A stretch of DNA of 14,166 nucleotides from JBNJEL01 sp051745835 (GTDB lineage Bacteria; Bacillota; Halanaerobiia; Halobacteroidales; Acetohalobiaceae): NCBI GenBank assembly GCA_051745835.1, contig JBNJEL010000046.1, positions 1 to 14,166 of the forward strand, in the 5' to 3' direction. Below, piece by piece: positions 7,211 to 14,166 of the stretch. How positions within the stretch are numbered: the stretch's first letter is position 1; each line of letters begins with the position of its first letter. The translations under genes were made by a program, and so were the position numbers. Under the pieces are notes generated by a model, which did no database searches, had not been told where the DNA came from, and saw nothing but the letters and a program-made list of their open reading frames with translations.

Positions 7211-8581
7211 ATGGCACAGGTCTTAATTGGAGGTACTGCTAGCGGTGTAGGTAAGACTACTATAGCTACCGGTTTAATGGCAGCAATGACTGAAGCGGGT
7301 TATGAAGTGCAGCCCTATAAAGTGGGTCCTGATTATATCGATCCGGGCTTTCATACGGCAGCTACTAATCGTCACTCACGCAATTTAGATAGCTGGATGA
7401 TTCCTCACCAGCAGTTAAAGGAACTATTTCTACAGAGCAGCCAAGGAGTAGATTTAGCAATTATTGAGGGCGTAATGGGACTTTTTGATGGACATCGCAG
7501 TGATCAACCCAGCGGTAGTAGTGCGGAGGTAGCTAAACTATTATCAGCTCCGGTAATCTTGGTAGTTGATGCTAAGAAGTTAGCTCAAAGCGGGGCAGCA
7601 ATGGTTTATGGCTATCAACACTATGACGAGCAGTTAACGATTGGAGGAGTGATCTTAAATCGGATTGGTAGTGCACGTCACTATCAGATAGTTAAGGAAG
7701 AGATTGCTAAGTTAGGTATCCCTGTCTTAGGCTATCTACCTACTAATTTAGAGCTTGAATTACCGGAGCGCCATTTGGGCTTGGTGCCTTCTGTTGAAAC
7801 AGCAGGACTTGATTCCTATCTGGAGCAGTTGGCGGAACTGATGCAAGAACAGATCGACTTAGACCAGGTTTATGAGTTAGCTCAACAGGCAGGAGAGGTG
7901 CCAGCAGAAGATAATCTATTTCAGGGTAGAACTGGAGAGCGTAAGATTAAGTTAGCAGTTGCTTATGATCAAGCCTTCAATTTCTACTATCAAGATAATT
8001 TGGATCTGTTAGCGGATCGAGGTGTAGAGATTGAGTTTTTCAGTCCTGTAAGTGACGATCAATTACCCGCTGGAAGTGACGGGTTATATATCGGTGGCGG
8101 TTTTCCGGAGGAGTTTTTGGCAGAATTAAGTGCTAATCAGAAACTAAAAGAGAGTATTAGTAGAGCGATTCAAGCCGGACTGCCGACCTACGCCGAGTGT
8201 GGTGGTTTGATGTACTTAACCGAAGAGATTATTGACCAGCAGGATAAGCAGTATCCAATGGTTGGTCTAATTCCTGGGACTATTCAGATGCAGGATAGTT
8301 TGCAGGCAATGGGTTATGTGGAAGCTAGAGCCTGGCAGGATAGTATCTTACTGAAAGAGGGAAGTAAGATTAGAGGACATCAGTTTCATTATTCGAAGCT
8401 ATTAGGCATTTCAACTGAAGCTAGAGCTGCCTATCAGCTAGGAGAGCAGAATGAGTTAGTTGGTTACTGCCGAGATAATCTGTTAGCTTCTTATCTTCAT
8501 CTACATTTTGCTACTCAACCAGCAGTGATTGATAACTTTATTGCAGCAGCTGTTAACTTTAGAGCAGGAAAGGAGCGTTAA
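7211..8581 (+). CDS. cbiA: Cobyrinate a,c-diamide synthase
   Basis: ATP- and glutamine-dependent amidation of the a and c carboxylates of cobyrinate (cob(II)yrinate in the anaerobic route). 456 residues, as expected. The P-loop GGTASGVGKTT is near the N-terminus, followed by the CbiA-specific KVGPDYIDPGFH, RNLDSWM, EGVMGLFDG and PVILVVDA. The glutaminase domain has GGGFPEEF, YAECGGLMYL with nucleophile C330, GHQFHYS, and ASYLHLHF with H430/H432. ATG 7211 is chosen because AAAGGAG (7196-7202) is 8 nt upstream and the protein then begins MAQVLIGGT; the TTG at 7208 would add only one residue. Lies 15 nt after cbiB and 1 nt before cobO. Ni-sirohydrochlorin amidases (CfbB) share the fold, but the surrounding cobalamin genes favour CbiA. 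Confidence 0.95.
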   Translation: MAQVLIGGTASGVGKTTIATGLMAAMTEAGYEVQPYKVGPDYIDPGFHTAATNRHSRNLDSWMIPHQQLKELFLQSSQGVDLAIIEGVMGLFDGHRSDQPSGSSAEVAKLLSAPVILVVDAKKLAQSGAAMVYGYQHYDEQLTIGGVILNRIGSARHYQIVKEEIAKLGIPVLGYLPTNLELELPERHLGLVPSVETAGLDSYLEQLAELMQEQIDLDQVYELAQQAGEVPAEDNLFQGRTGERKIKLAVAYDQAFNFYYQDNLDLLADRGVEIEFFSPVSDDQLPAGSDGLYIGGGFPEEFLAELSANQKLKESISRAIQAGLPTYAECGGLMYLTEEIIDQQDKQYPMVGLIPGTIQMQDSLQAMGYVEARAWQDSILLKEGSKIRGHQFHYSKLLGISTEARAAYQLGEQNELVGYCRDNLLASYLHLHFATQPAVIDNFIAAAVNFRAGKER

Positions 8582-8582
8582 T

Positions 8583-9179
8583 ATGAGTTCAGATTTAGAA
8601 TTAGGATTAGTTCAGGTCTATACTGGCAGCGGTAAAGGTAAGACAACTGCAGCGTTAGGATTAGCTTTGCGTGCGGTCGGACACGGCTTTAATGTAGAGA
8701 TGATTCAGTTTATGAAGGGAAGCGCCTTCTCCGGTGAATTATTTGCTGTGGAGCGGCTGCCTAACTTAAGTATTAAGCAGTTTGGACGCGGCTGTCCGGA
8801 TGCGGCTTTAATTAGACAGGGCTTGAAGAAGTGTAGTAGCTGTGGTGAATGTTTTTTAAGAGGAAATAGCGATCACCGTGATGAGTTTCAAAACTATGTC
8901 GATCAAGCTTATCAGTATGCCCGCGGTAGATTAGAGGAGTCAGCAGAGGATATTATTATCTTAGATGAGATTAATAATGCGCTGCGTTATGATCTATTGA
9001 CTGTTGATGATGTTTTAGACTTAATTGAGCTTAAGGATGATCAGACAGAGTTAGTACTGACGGGGCGCGGTTTTGCGGATCGTATCTTATCAGCGGCTGA
9101 TTTAGTTACTGAGATGGAGCCGGTTAAGCATCCGTTTGCGCAGCAGGGAATTAGAGCTAGACGTGGAATTGAATATTAG
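8583..9179 (+). CDS. cobO: Cob(I)yrinic acid a,c-diamide / corrinoid adenosyltransferase (CobA/CobO/BtuR type) with four-Cys insert
   Basis: Transfers the adenosyl group of ATP to the Co(I) centre of corrinoids, making the Co-C bond needed before CobQ and CobU act. 198 residues, typical of the CobA/CobO/BtuR family. The diagnostic P-loop GSGKGKTT is at 15-22, followed by AALGLALRAVGHG, VEMIQFMKG, FGRGCP, DIIILDEINNALRYDLL (Walker B like) and LVLTGRGF; the C-terminus carries MEPVKHPFAQQGIRARRGIEY. Unusual: C71 followed by CSSCGEC (C84, C87, C90), a cysteine-rich stretch in the segment after FGRG. Metal or cluster binding is possible but unproven. ATG 8583 is set by AAAGGAG at 8569-8575 (spacer 7); an upstream ATG at 8529 lies inside cbiA and lacks family similarity. 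One base separates it from the cbiA stop. Confidence 0.94.
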   Translation: MSSDLELGLVQVYTGSGKGKTTAALGLALRAVGHGFNVEMIQFMKGSAFSGELFAVERLPNLSIKQFGRGCPDAALIRQGLKKCSSCGECFLRGNSDHRDEFQNYVDQAYQYARGRLEESAEDIIILDEINNALRYDLLTVDDVLDLIELKDDQTELVLTGRGFADRILSAADLVTEMEPVKHPFAQQGIRARRGIEY

Positions 9180-9193
9180 AGTGGAGTAAGGAA

Positions 9194-9958
9194 GTGAGGA
9201 CTATGTTTAGAGGGAGCTTATTAGCTAGATTTATCTTAGCGATTCAATTTTTAACGAGAATTCCAATTAAGATCAAGTTGAAGGTTAATCCGCCTGACTT
9301 AGGTAGGTCAATGATCTTCTATCCAGCAGTAGGTACATTATTAGGCGCCATCTTGCTTCTACTTAATCATTACTTTGGTTTGGTCTTAAGTAATTTAGCT
9401 GTCAAAGCTTTATTAGTAGTCAGTTATATTATCTTGACTGGTGGTCTGCACCTTGATGGATATATGGATATGATTGATGGTATCTTTAGTGGTCGTTCTA
9501 AGGTTAGAATTTTAGAGATTATGCATGATAGTCGGGTGGGAGCGCATGGTGTTAGTAGTCTAGTTTCTTTAATATTACTCAAATTTGTTTTTTTGGTCGA
9601 ATTAAGCGGTCAGATAGAGTTAGAAGCGCTACTTTTAATGCCTACTTTAGGACGTTGGGCAATGGTCTATGCGGCTGCTTTCTATCCTTATGCTCGTCCT
9701 AATGGGGGATTAGGTCAAGCTTTTTCTGAATATGTCGGACAGCGAGAGGTAGTTATAGCTTCGTTATGGACTTCTATCTTAACTGGTCTATTATTAGAGA
9801 TTTATGGCTTAATAACATTTCTTTTAATCTGGGTTATAACTGTGTTAATTATTAGGGTGATTACTAAGCGAATTGATGGTTTAACTGGTGACTGTTATGG
9901 AGCAATTAGTGAAATAATAGAAGTAGTTACATTGATTATTTTAGCACTGCTTTATTGA
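9194..9958 (+). CDS. cobS: Adenosylcobinamide-GDP ribazoletransferase (cobalamin synthase)
   Basis: Membrane enzyme joining adenosylcobinamide-GDP to alpha-ribazole or its 5'-phosphate, forming (phospho)adenosylcobalamin. 254 residues, the normal length, with several hydrophobic segments. Family blocks: FILAIQFLTRIP near the N-terminus, MIFYPAVGTLLG, TGGLHLDGYMDMIDGIFSG (about 82-100, acidic residues expected to bind metal), EIMHDSRVGAHG (108-119), GRWAMVYAA, PYARPNGGLG, and a C-terminal GDCYGAISEIIEV. GTG 9194 is taken as the start with GGAG at 9183-9186 (spacer 7). ATG 9203 would shorten the protein by three residues and is equally possible. It lies 14 nt after cobO; CobU in the same run provides its GDP substrate. 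Confidence 0.95.
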   Translation: MRTMFRGSLLARFILAIQFLTRIPIKIKLKVNPPDLGRSMIFYPAVGTLLGAILLLLNHYFGLVLSNLAVKALLVVSYIILTGGLHLDGYMDMIDGIFSGRSKVRILEIMHDSRVGAHGVSSLVSLILLKFVFLVELSGQIELEALLLMPTLGRWAMVYAAAFYPYARPNGGLGQAFSEYVGQREVVIASLWTSILTGLLLEIYGLITFLLIWVITVLIIRVITKRIDGLTGDCYGAISEIIEVVTLIILALLY

Positions 9959-9978
9959 TTAGGATTGGGGTGGCTCGC

Positions 9979-10860
9979 ATGAAAGCAACGGTTAGAGCAC
10001 CAGGAACTTGTGGTGAGTTAGTCCAGGGAGTAAATCAGCTAGGAGATTTTCAGATCACCTGTCCGATTGCTCAATATTCTGAGGTGACGGTAGAATTGAC
10101 TTCCGAAATTAAGGAACATCTTTATCAACCAAGTCTATCTAAAACAGCAGAGATAGTAAGTAAGACGTTAGATTACTTAGAGCTTAATAATTTACGAGCC
10201 ATCATCCAAGTTAAATCGCAGTTACCAAGAGCTAAAGGATTGGGTAGCAGTACAGCTGACCTAACAGCGGCAGCACAGGCTACAGCTCTAGCAGCGGGAG
10301 AAGAGTTAAGTGCTGACGAGATAGCTGACTTAGCAATTAGTGTCGAGCCGACTGATGGTCTTTTCTATAATGGTCTAGTCTTATTTAATCATCTTAGCGG
10401 GATTAAGTATCGGTCATTAGGTAGTGCGCCTGAAATTGATATCTTAGTCTTAGATCTGGGCAGTGAAGTGGATACGGTAGAGTTTAATAGTAATCCTAAT
10501 CTACTGCGTAGTAAACAGCAGAATAGATCATTAACTAATCAAGCTTTAAGACTGGTCAGTAAGGGAATTGCTAAGCAAGCACCTGAATTAATTGGAGCAG
10601 GTGCAACTTTAAGTAGCTGGGCTAATCAATCGATCCTCCCTAAAGATTACTTTACTGAACTGTTAAGTGTGATTAGCTTATCAGGAGTGTGGGGAATTAA
10701 TACTGCTCACAGCGGTACGGTCATGGGGATCTTATATGATAGCGAACAGATTAGAACAGCTGAGCTGAAGAATAATTTATCAGCTAACATAAGAGCTAAT
10801 GTATTAACTGCGACTAAGTTAATGGATGGCGGCTTAGAGGTAGTAGCAAGTGATAGTTAA
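9979..10860 (+). CDS. pduX: L-threonine kinase (PduX-like, GHMP kinase)
   Basis: Phosphorylates L-threonine with ATP to L-threonine O-3-phosphate, the substrate of CobD next door. 293 residues, as in Salmonella PduX. GHMP superfamily motifs in order: APGTCGELVQG (7-17), the ATP-binding PRAKGLGSSTAD (83-94), and the C-terminal glycine-rich motif GINTAHSGTVMG (239-250). The CGELVQG and SSTAD spellings point to PduX rather than homoserine or mevalonate kinases, and the cobS-cobD setting agrees. ATG 9979 gives the family N-terminus MKATVRAPG, with GGGGTGG at 9967-9973; in-frame GTG 9970 or TTG 9955 upstream would add residues without similarity, TTG 9955 overlapping cobS. The next gene, cobD, starts 18 nt after the stop. 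The symbol is borrowed from Salmonella; no propanediol genes are seen here. Confidence 0.92.
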   Translation: MKATVRAPGTCGELVQGVNQLGDFQITCPIAQYSEVTVELTSEIKEHLYQPSLSKTAEIVSKTLDYLELNNLRAIIQVKSQLPRAKGLGSSTADLTAAAQATALAAGEELSADEIADLAISVEPTDGLFYNGLVLFNHLSGIKYRSLGSAPEIDILVLDLGSEVDTVEFNSNPNLLRSKQQNRSLTNQALRLVSKGIAKQAPELIGAGATLSSWANQSILPKDYFTELLSVISLSGVWGINTAHSGTVMGILYDSEQIRTAELKNNLSANIRANVLTATKLMDGGLEVVASDS

Positions 10861-10878
10861 GGAAGCGAGGGAGTAGTA

Positions 10879-11967
10879 ATGGCAGTAGATAATTCGCACG
10901 GCGGCAATCTTAAAGCTGCGGCTAATAAGTATAATCTAGCTGCAGAGCAGATTATTGATTTTAGTGCTAATATTAATTTTTTGGGTCCTCCGTCGGTAGT
11001 GGCAGACGAGATTAAGCGTAATTTAGAACAGATTATTCATTACCCCGAACCAGAGGCTAAGTCACTCAGTCGAGCTGTAGCTGACTATTGGGGCGTTGCG
11101 TCGGATGAGATTATTATTGGTAATGGAGCAGTAGAGCTCATCTATTTACTTGCTCAATTGATTAATCCTCGGCGGGCAATGGTCTTAGCTCCTACTTTTT
11201 CGGAGTATGAACGGGCGCTAAATAGCGTCGGTAGTGAGGTTGAGCTATTTAAATTAGAGAGGAAAACTAACTTTCAGTTGGAGATAAGCAGTTTGGTCTC
11301 TAGTTTAAACAGGCAAGAAATAGAACTGCTATTTTTAGCTAATCCTAATAATCCTACGGGCGATTTAGTGAGTAGAGAGGAACTGTTAGATTTATTACAA
11401 GCAGCTGAACAGAATGATATCTTGGTAGTGCTTGATGAAGCTTTTCTTGATTTTCTGCCTCAGGAAGAAGATTATACATTAATTCAAGATGCGGTAGCGA
11501 GCAATAATTTATTTATTCTGCGCTCAATGACTAAGTTTTTTGCTATTCCAGGATTAAGAGTGGGCTATGGGGTAGCTAACCAGGAGTTAATTTCTGATTT
11601 AAAGGCTCAGCAAGATCCGTGGACTGTAAATCTCTTTGCGCAGCAGGTAGGTCAGCGGGTCTTAGAGACAACTGACTATATCGAGCGAACTAAGCAGGCA
11701 ATTGCAGCAGAGAAGGAGTACCTCTATCAACAGTTAGTAAAGTTACCACAGCTGCAGCCCTTCTATCCGGCGGCTAATTATATCTTGATTGAGATTGCTA
11801 ATACTAAGTATAGTTCTCCAGAGTTACAGGATTGTTTAGGTCAGCAGGGGATTTTAGTACGGGACTGTAGTACTTACTACTTACTAGGTACAGATTTTAT
11901 TCGCGTAGCTGTTAAGAGTAGAGAGGATAATCAACGCTTAATAGCTGCGTTAGAGGAACTGTTATAA
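10879..11967 (+). CDS. cobD: L-threonine-O-3-phosphate decarboxylase
   Basis: PLP-dependent fold-type I enzyme that decarboxylates L-threonine O-3-phosphate to (R)-1-amino-2-propanol O-2-phosphate, the linker that CbiB attaches to the corrin ring. 362 residues, the family's normal length. Seen in order: HGGNL and DFSANINFLGPP at the N-terminus (the Salmonella CobD hallmark that separates it from histidinol-phosphate aminotransferases), GNGAVELIY, NPNNPTG (155-161, N158 region contacting PLP), VLDEAFLDF (D186), and SMTKFFAIPGLRVGYG with the Schiff-base lysine K219. ATG 10879 is preceded by GAGGGAG at 10867-10873. It follows the threonine kinase by 18 nt, so substrate producer and consumer are adjacent. 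HisC is the main alternative; the N-terminal motif and the context make CobD much more likely. Confidence 0.95.
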   Translation: MAVDNSHGGNLKAAANKYNLAAEQIIDFSANINFLGPPSVVADEIKRNLEQIIHYPEPEAKSLSRAVADYWGVASDEIIIGNGAVELIYLLAQLINPRRAMVLAPTFSEYERALNSVGSEVELFKLERKTNFQLEISSLVSSLNRQEIELLFLANPNNPTGDLVSREELLDLLQAAEQNDILVVLDEAFLDFLPQEEDYTLIQDAVASNNLFILRSMTKFFAIPGLRVGYGVANQELISDLKAQQDPWTVNLFAQQVGQRVLETTDYIERTKQAIAAEKEYLYQQLVKLPQLQPFYPAANYILIEIANTKYSSPELQDCLGQQGILVRDCSTYYLLGTDFIRVAVKSREDNQRLIAALEELL

Positions 11968-11970
11968 AGA

Positions 11971-11974
11971 GAGG
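11971..11974 (+). promoter_or_regulatory. Ribosome binding site deciding the cobC start
   Basis: GAGG directly abuts ATG 11975, leaving no spacer, but stands 9 nt before GTG 11984. GTG 11984 also gives a family-like N-terminus (MATELILVRHGET), so it is the chosen start. Confidence 0.6.
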
Positions 11975-11983
11975 ATGATAGCG

Positions 11984-12604
11984 GTGGCAACAGAGCTTAT
12001 TTTAGTTAGACATGGGGAAACATTATGGAATCGCGAGTCACGCTTTCAAGGTACAGCAGATATTGAGTTAAGTTCAGTTGGAGTTAAGCAGGCTGAGAGT
12101 TTAGCTGAGCGATTTAGAGATTGGGAGTTAGATATGGTCTATGCTAGTAATCTTCAGCGTGCATTTAAGACGGCGGAGATTGTAGCACAGTTACATAATA
12201 TTGAGGTAGAAGAAGTGGCTGAACTAAGTGAAGCTAACTTTGGCGTATGGGAAGGATTGACTTTTGAGGAGATAGAGGAAGAGTACGGCGAAAAATTAAC
12301 AGCTTGGCTGGCTGATCCGGTCGAAGTAGAAGTGCCGCAAGGAGAGAACTTATTTCAAGTACAGCAGCGGGCTAAGAAAGCTTTAAGGGAGATTAAGCAG
12401 TGTCATCAGGAGGAAAGAGTATTAGTTGTAGCTCACGGTGGTACGATTCGTGCTTTGTTGGCTGAACTGTTAGAGATGTCGTTGAGCAACTTTTGGCGGA
12501 TTGAACAGAGTAATACAGCAGTTAATATAGTGCGTTATTATGATGATGATCCGATTCTATCATTGATTAACTGTACGCGCCATTTAGAGAGAGTAGAGGA
12601 GTAG
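11984..12604 (+). CDS. cobC: Histidine phosphatase, probable alpha-ribazole phosphatase
   Basis: Histidine phosphatase superfamily (branch 1) enzyme, expected to remove the 5'-phosphate from alpha-ribazole phosphate or adenosylcobalamin 5'-phosphate, the last step of the pathway. 206 residues, usual for CobC. Motifs: LVRHGETLWN with R9 and phospho-accepting H10, NLQRAFKTAEI with R59, LSEANFGVWEG with E84, and VVAHGGTIRALL with H151; the full set of phosphate-pocket residues is present. Sequence alone does not separate CobC from other phosphoglycerate-mutase-like phosphatases; the call relies on its place at the end of the cobalamin operon, 16 nt after cobD. The stop codon lies within the left arm of the downstream terminator hairpin. 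Confidence 0.87.
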   Translation: MATELILVRHGETLWNRESRFQGTADIELSSVGVKQAESLAERFRDWELDMVYASNLQRAFKTAEIVAQLHNIEVEEVAELSEANFGVWEGLTFEEIEEEYGEKLTAWLADPVEVEVPQGENLFQVQQRAKKALREIKQCHQEERVLVVAHGGTIRALLAELLEMSLSNFWRIEQSNTAVNIVRYYDDDPILSLINCTRHLERVEE

Positions 12605-12639
12605 GCTCAGCCGGATTAGTGGTTAAGTCTACTTTTTTT
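12600..12639 (+). terminator. Rho-independent terminator after cobC
   Basis: AGTAGGCT (12600-12607) pairs with AGTCTACT (12626-12633), with one G-U. After a single C/A mismatch the stem continues AGCC (12609-12612) with GGTT (12621-12624). The loop is 8 nt (12613-12620), and T residues run from 12633 to 12639. It overlaps the cobC stop and should end the cobalamin transcript. Confidence 0.88.
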
Positions 12640-12899
12640 AATTTTTAGATTTTATAGATTAAATTGGAGGATGATGTAGATGTGGTAGAGAAGTGAATAT
12701 ATGGATAAAATTATTAGGTTAAAGAGTGTGAGGGATTGTTTAGGTGATTATAGTACATAAGATATTCACGACACCAGTGTCGTGAATACTCAAGTTGGGG
12801 TGGTATATGTGACATGAGTGTTGGGAATATTTGAGTTAAGTGAAATTGGTCTTGGCAAGTTTTTATAACAGAACGGTTTAATTAGCGGGGAGGAAAATC
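12640..12899. other. Noncoding stretch between the cobalamin operon and the KAP gene
   Basis: No open frame with gene-like character was found here on either strand. It contains the palindrome at 12763-12788 (separate entry) and, on the minus strand, a TATAAT at 12747-12752 that has only a poor -35 and no gene to serve. TATAAC at 12864-12869 is a weak candidate -10 for the next gene. GGGGAGG at 12887-12893 is a strong ribosome binding site, 6 nt before the ATG at 12900. Composition changes to AT-rich near the right edge. Confidence 0.5.
12763..12788. repeat. Perfect 12-bp inverted repeat with 2-bp centre
   Basis: Left arm TATTCACGACAC (12763-12774), centre CA, right arm GTGTCGTGAATA (12777-12788); the arms are exact reverse complements. 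No T-run follows on either side, so it is not an ordinary terminator. It could be an operator for a dimeric regulator, a recombinase site with a dinucleotide core, or an RNA hairpin; the sequence does not decide between these. It lies between the end of the operon and an AT-rich, probably acquired gene. Confidence 0.8.
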
Positions 12900-14096
12900 A
12901 TGGGAAAATATTTTAAAGATATTAATCAAAATTACTCTTTAATAAATTTATTTAAATATGCAATAATTACATCTACGCTTTTATTAATTATTGATATCTT
13001 AAATTTACCCTCTAAATATTTGCTAGCTGATAATATGTCATTAGGTTTATTAATTACTGGGTCAATAATTCTTATATTAATTCTAACAGCATTAGAATTC
13101 GGTTTATTAGATACTTTAAAATTAGCTACAGTAAATGTGGTAGATAGATTTTCTATTATAATAATTTTTTCTTTCATAATATATGGAAGTATAGCCCCTA
13201 TTTATAATTTATTACATTTGTATAAATTAATTAGTTTTATAACCATAGTATGTTTTTTGATTATTATTATATTCTTTAGGAGTATGCATTTGAAAAATAA
13301 GATAGAAAATATGGAAAAATACAATTCAAATATTTTTGATCTCAGGGAAATTTATAATGGTAATTTTACAGTAAAAGAAGATAAACCTATCTTAGTAGAG
13401 GAAAAAGAGGTCAATTATGATTTATTAGAAAGAAAAAATATAATTAATCAATTATATAGTGCAATTTAGGAATCAAAACCAGATGGAAAGTTTGTAATTA
13501 GCCTAGAAGGTGAATGGGGAAGTGGAAAAACAACTATTATAAATAATGTAAAGAGAAAATTAAAAGAAACTAAAGAAAATATTATAATAATTGATGAATT
13601 TGATCCTTGGTCATATTCTGATCAAAGAAGTCTTTTTTATAATATGTTTGATATTATTATTCAGAAATCAGGTTTTAAGTTTAGTACTTTAGCAACAAGA
13701 AAAATGGCTAAAGAAATATCAGAAAACATTTTTGGTCTTCAAAAATCTAGTCGAATATTAAAAAGTTTTTTCAAAAAGCAAAACAACATAAATGTCTTAA
13801 AAAATAAAATAAATAATTACTTGAAGCAATGCGGGAAAAAGGTTGTTTTTTTCATTGATAATATAGATAGAATTGAAAGTGATAATATCATTTTATTATT
13901 TAAACTTGTTGGTAATATATTAGATTTTAATCGAGTAACATATGTGCTTTCATTTGACAATAAGCGAGTCAAAAAGATTTTTGATAATGACTTAAGTATA
14001 GATTATCAATATTTGAAAAAGGTAATCCAAATGCAAATACGTGTACCAGAAGTAAGTAGAAAATCACTCCTAAATTGCAATAGCAAATTGAACTAA
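12900..14096 (+). pseudogene. KAP-family P-loop NTPase with N-terminal membrane segments, interrupted by in-frame TAG and truncated
   Basis: One frame carries a KAP NTPase (Kidins220/PifA family) across a TAG at 13467-13469 (codon 190). Codons 1-189 hold four hydrophobic segments (about 18-36, 48-67, 84-104, 109-127), then the KAP entry DKPI (161-164) and YDLLERKNIINQL. Past the TAG the same frame reads SLEGEWGSGKTT (201-212, Walker A with the family's GxW), DEFDPWSYSD (232-241), VVFFIDNIDR (315-324, Walker B), YVLSFDNKRV and YLKKVIQMQIRVP. Homology seems to stop near codon 388; the frame ends at 14096, short of the usual C-terminal region. Strong ribosome site GGGGAGG at 12887-12893. Base composition is about 24% G+C by eye against about 40% in the cobalamin genes, suggesting acquisition. 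PifA is a phage-exclusion protein, so a defence origin is plausible. A restart at ATG 13644 would lack Walker A and should be inactive. Confidence 0.82.
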
Positions 14097-14109
14097 TTTC
14101 AAACTGCAA
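14075..14109. repeat. Imperfect nested inverted repeat at the KAP gene's end
   Basis: TTGCA (14075-14079) mirrors TGCAA (14105-14109), and TTGAA (14088-14092) mirrors TTCAA (14098-14102) around a 5-nt centre. The unpaired parts between the arms are unequal (8 and 2 nt). It coincides with the point where KAP similarity fades and may mark the end of an inserted element; short AT-rich repeats also arise by chance. Confidence 0.35.
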
Positions 14110-14121
14110 TATTTTTATCAA

Positions 14122-14166
14122 TCAATCATATAAAACCTCTTTTAATTGATCCTCAAATGCTTCATT
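14122..14166 (-). CDS. Possible C-terminal end of a minus-strand gene entering from the right
   Basis: On the minus strand one frame reads NEAFEDQLKEVLYD and then a TGA at 14122-14124. The charged, helix-like end is more gene-like than the other frames here, and it lies immediately beyond the truncated KAP gene, as would be expected if an inserted element (for example a transposase gene) had cut that gene. Only 14 residues are visible, no family can be recognised, and chance is a real alternative. Confidence 0.28.
   Translation of the reverse strand, partial: NEAFEDQLKEVLYD

Noticed and set aside
12761..12814. Short + frame through the palindrome (reads IHDTSVVNTQVGVVYVT)
   Set aside because: Only 18 codons between stops, with no start or family likeness; most likely chance.
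12605..12899. CRISPR array or tRNA in the intergenic stretch
   Set aside because: Only one inverted repeat, no regularly spaced direct repeats, and no cloverleaf or TTCGA-type arm seen.
12932..13177. 81-codon minus-strand frame opposite the membrane part of the KAP gene
   Set aside because: AT-rich shadow; the + strand reading has a strong ribosome site, membrane segments and a continuing KAP frame.
13644..14096. Separate 150-residue gene starting at ATG 13644
   Set aside because: It is in the same frame as the KAP gene and begins in the middle of its NTPase domain, after Walker A; it is the 3' piece of the broken gene.

Overview
The window looks like chromosome from an anaerobic, low-to-moderate GC Firmicute. 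Coding DNA is about 40% G+C by eye, leucine is mostly TTA, and genes are packed on one strand behind GGAGG-type ribosome binding sites. The gene content (GH13/GH77 starch enzymes plus a late cobalamin pathway of clostridial type) would fit Halanaerobiales or a related clostridial lineage, but I hold that placement only loosely.

Layout. (1) Positions 2-2466: the 3' part of a GH13 alpha-glycosidase, then malQ, together a maltodextrin-processing pair. (2) Positions 2561-12604: an uninterrupted run of ten cobalamin genes on the + strand, in the order cobU, cobQ-like copy 1, cobQ copy 2, cbiB, cbiA, cobO, cobS, pduX-type threonine kinase, cobD, cobC. Gaps are 20 nt or less or the genes overlap, so this reads as one operon. 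It ends at a strong Rho-independent terminator (12600-12639). (3) Positions 12640-12899: a noncoding stretch with a perfect 12-bp inverted repeat. (4) Positions 12900-14096: a very AT-rich KAP-family P-loop NTPase gene with four N-terminal membrane segments. It is broken by one in-frame TAG and lacks its C-terminal part. (5) The last 70 bases: a possible minus-strand coding stub entering from the right, perhaps the end of an inserted element.

How the genes work together. CbiA amidates the corrin ring at a and c, CobO adds the adenosyl ligand, and CobQ amidates b, d, e and g to give adenosylcobyrate. The kinase makes L-threonine phosphate, CobD decarboxylates it to aminopropanol phosphate, and CbiB attaches that to the ring. 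CobU activates the product as GDP-cobinamide. CobS joins it to alpha-ribazole (phosphate), and the CobC-type phosphatase removes the phosphate. CobT and the corrin-ring (cbi) genes are not in this window.

The points most worth a second look are the tandem, diverged second CobQ; a four-cysteine insert in CobO; the absence of a recognisable cobalamin riboswitch ahead of the operon; the palindrome at 12763-12788; and the decaying, apparently foreign KAP gene.
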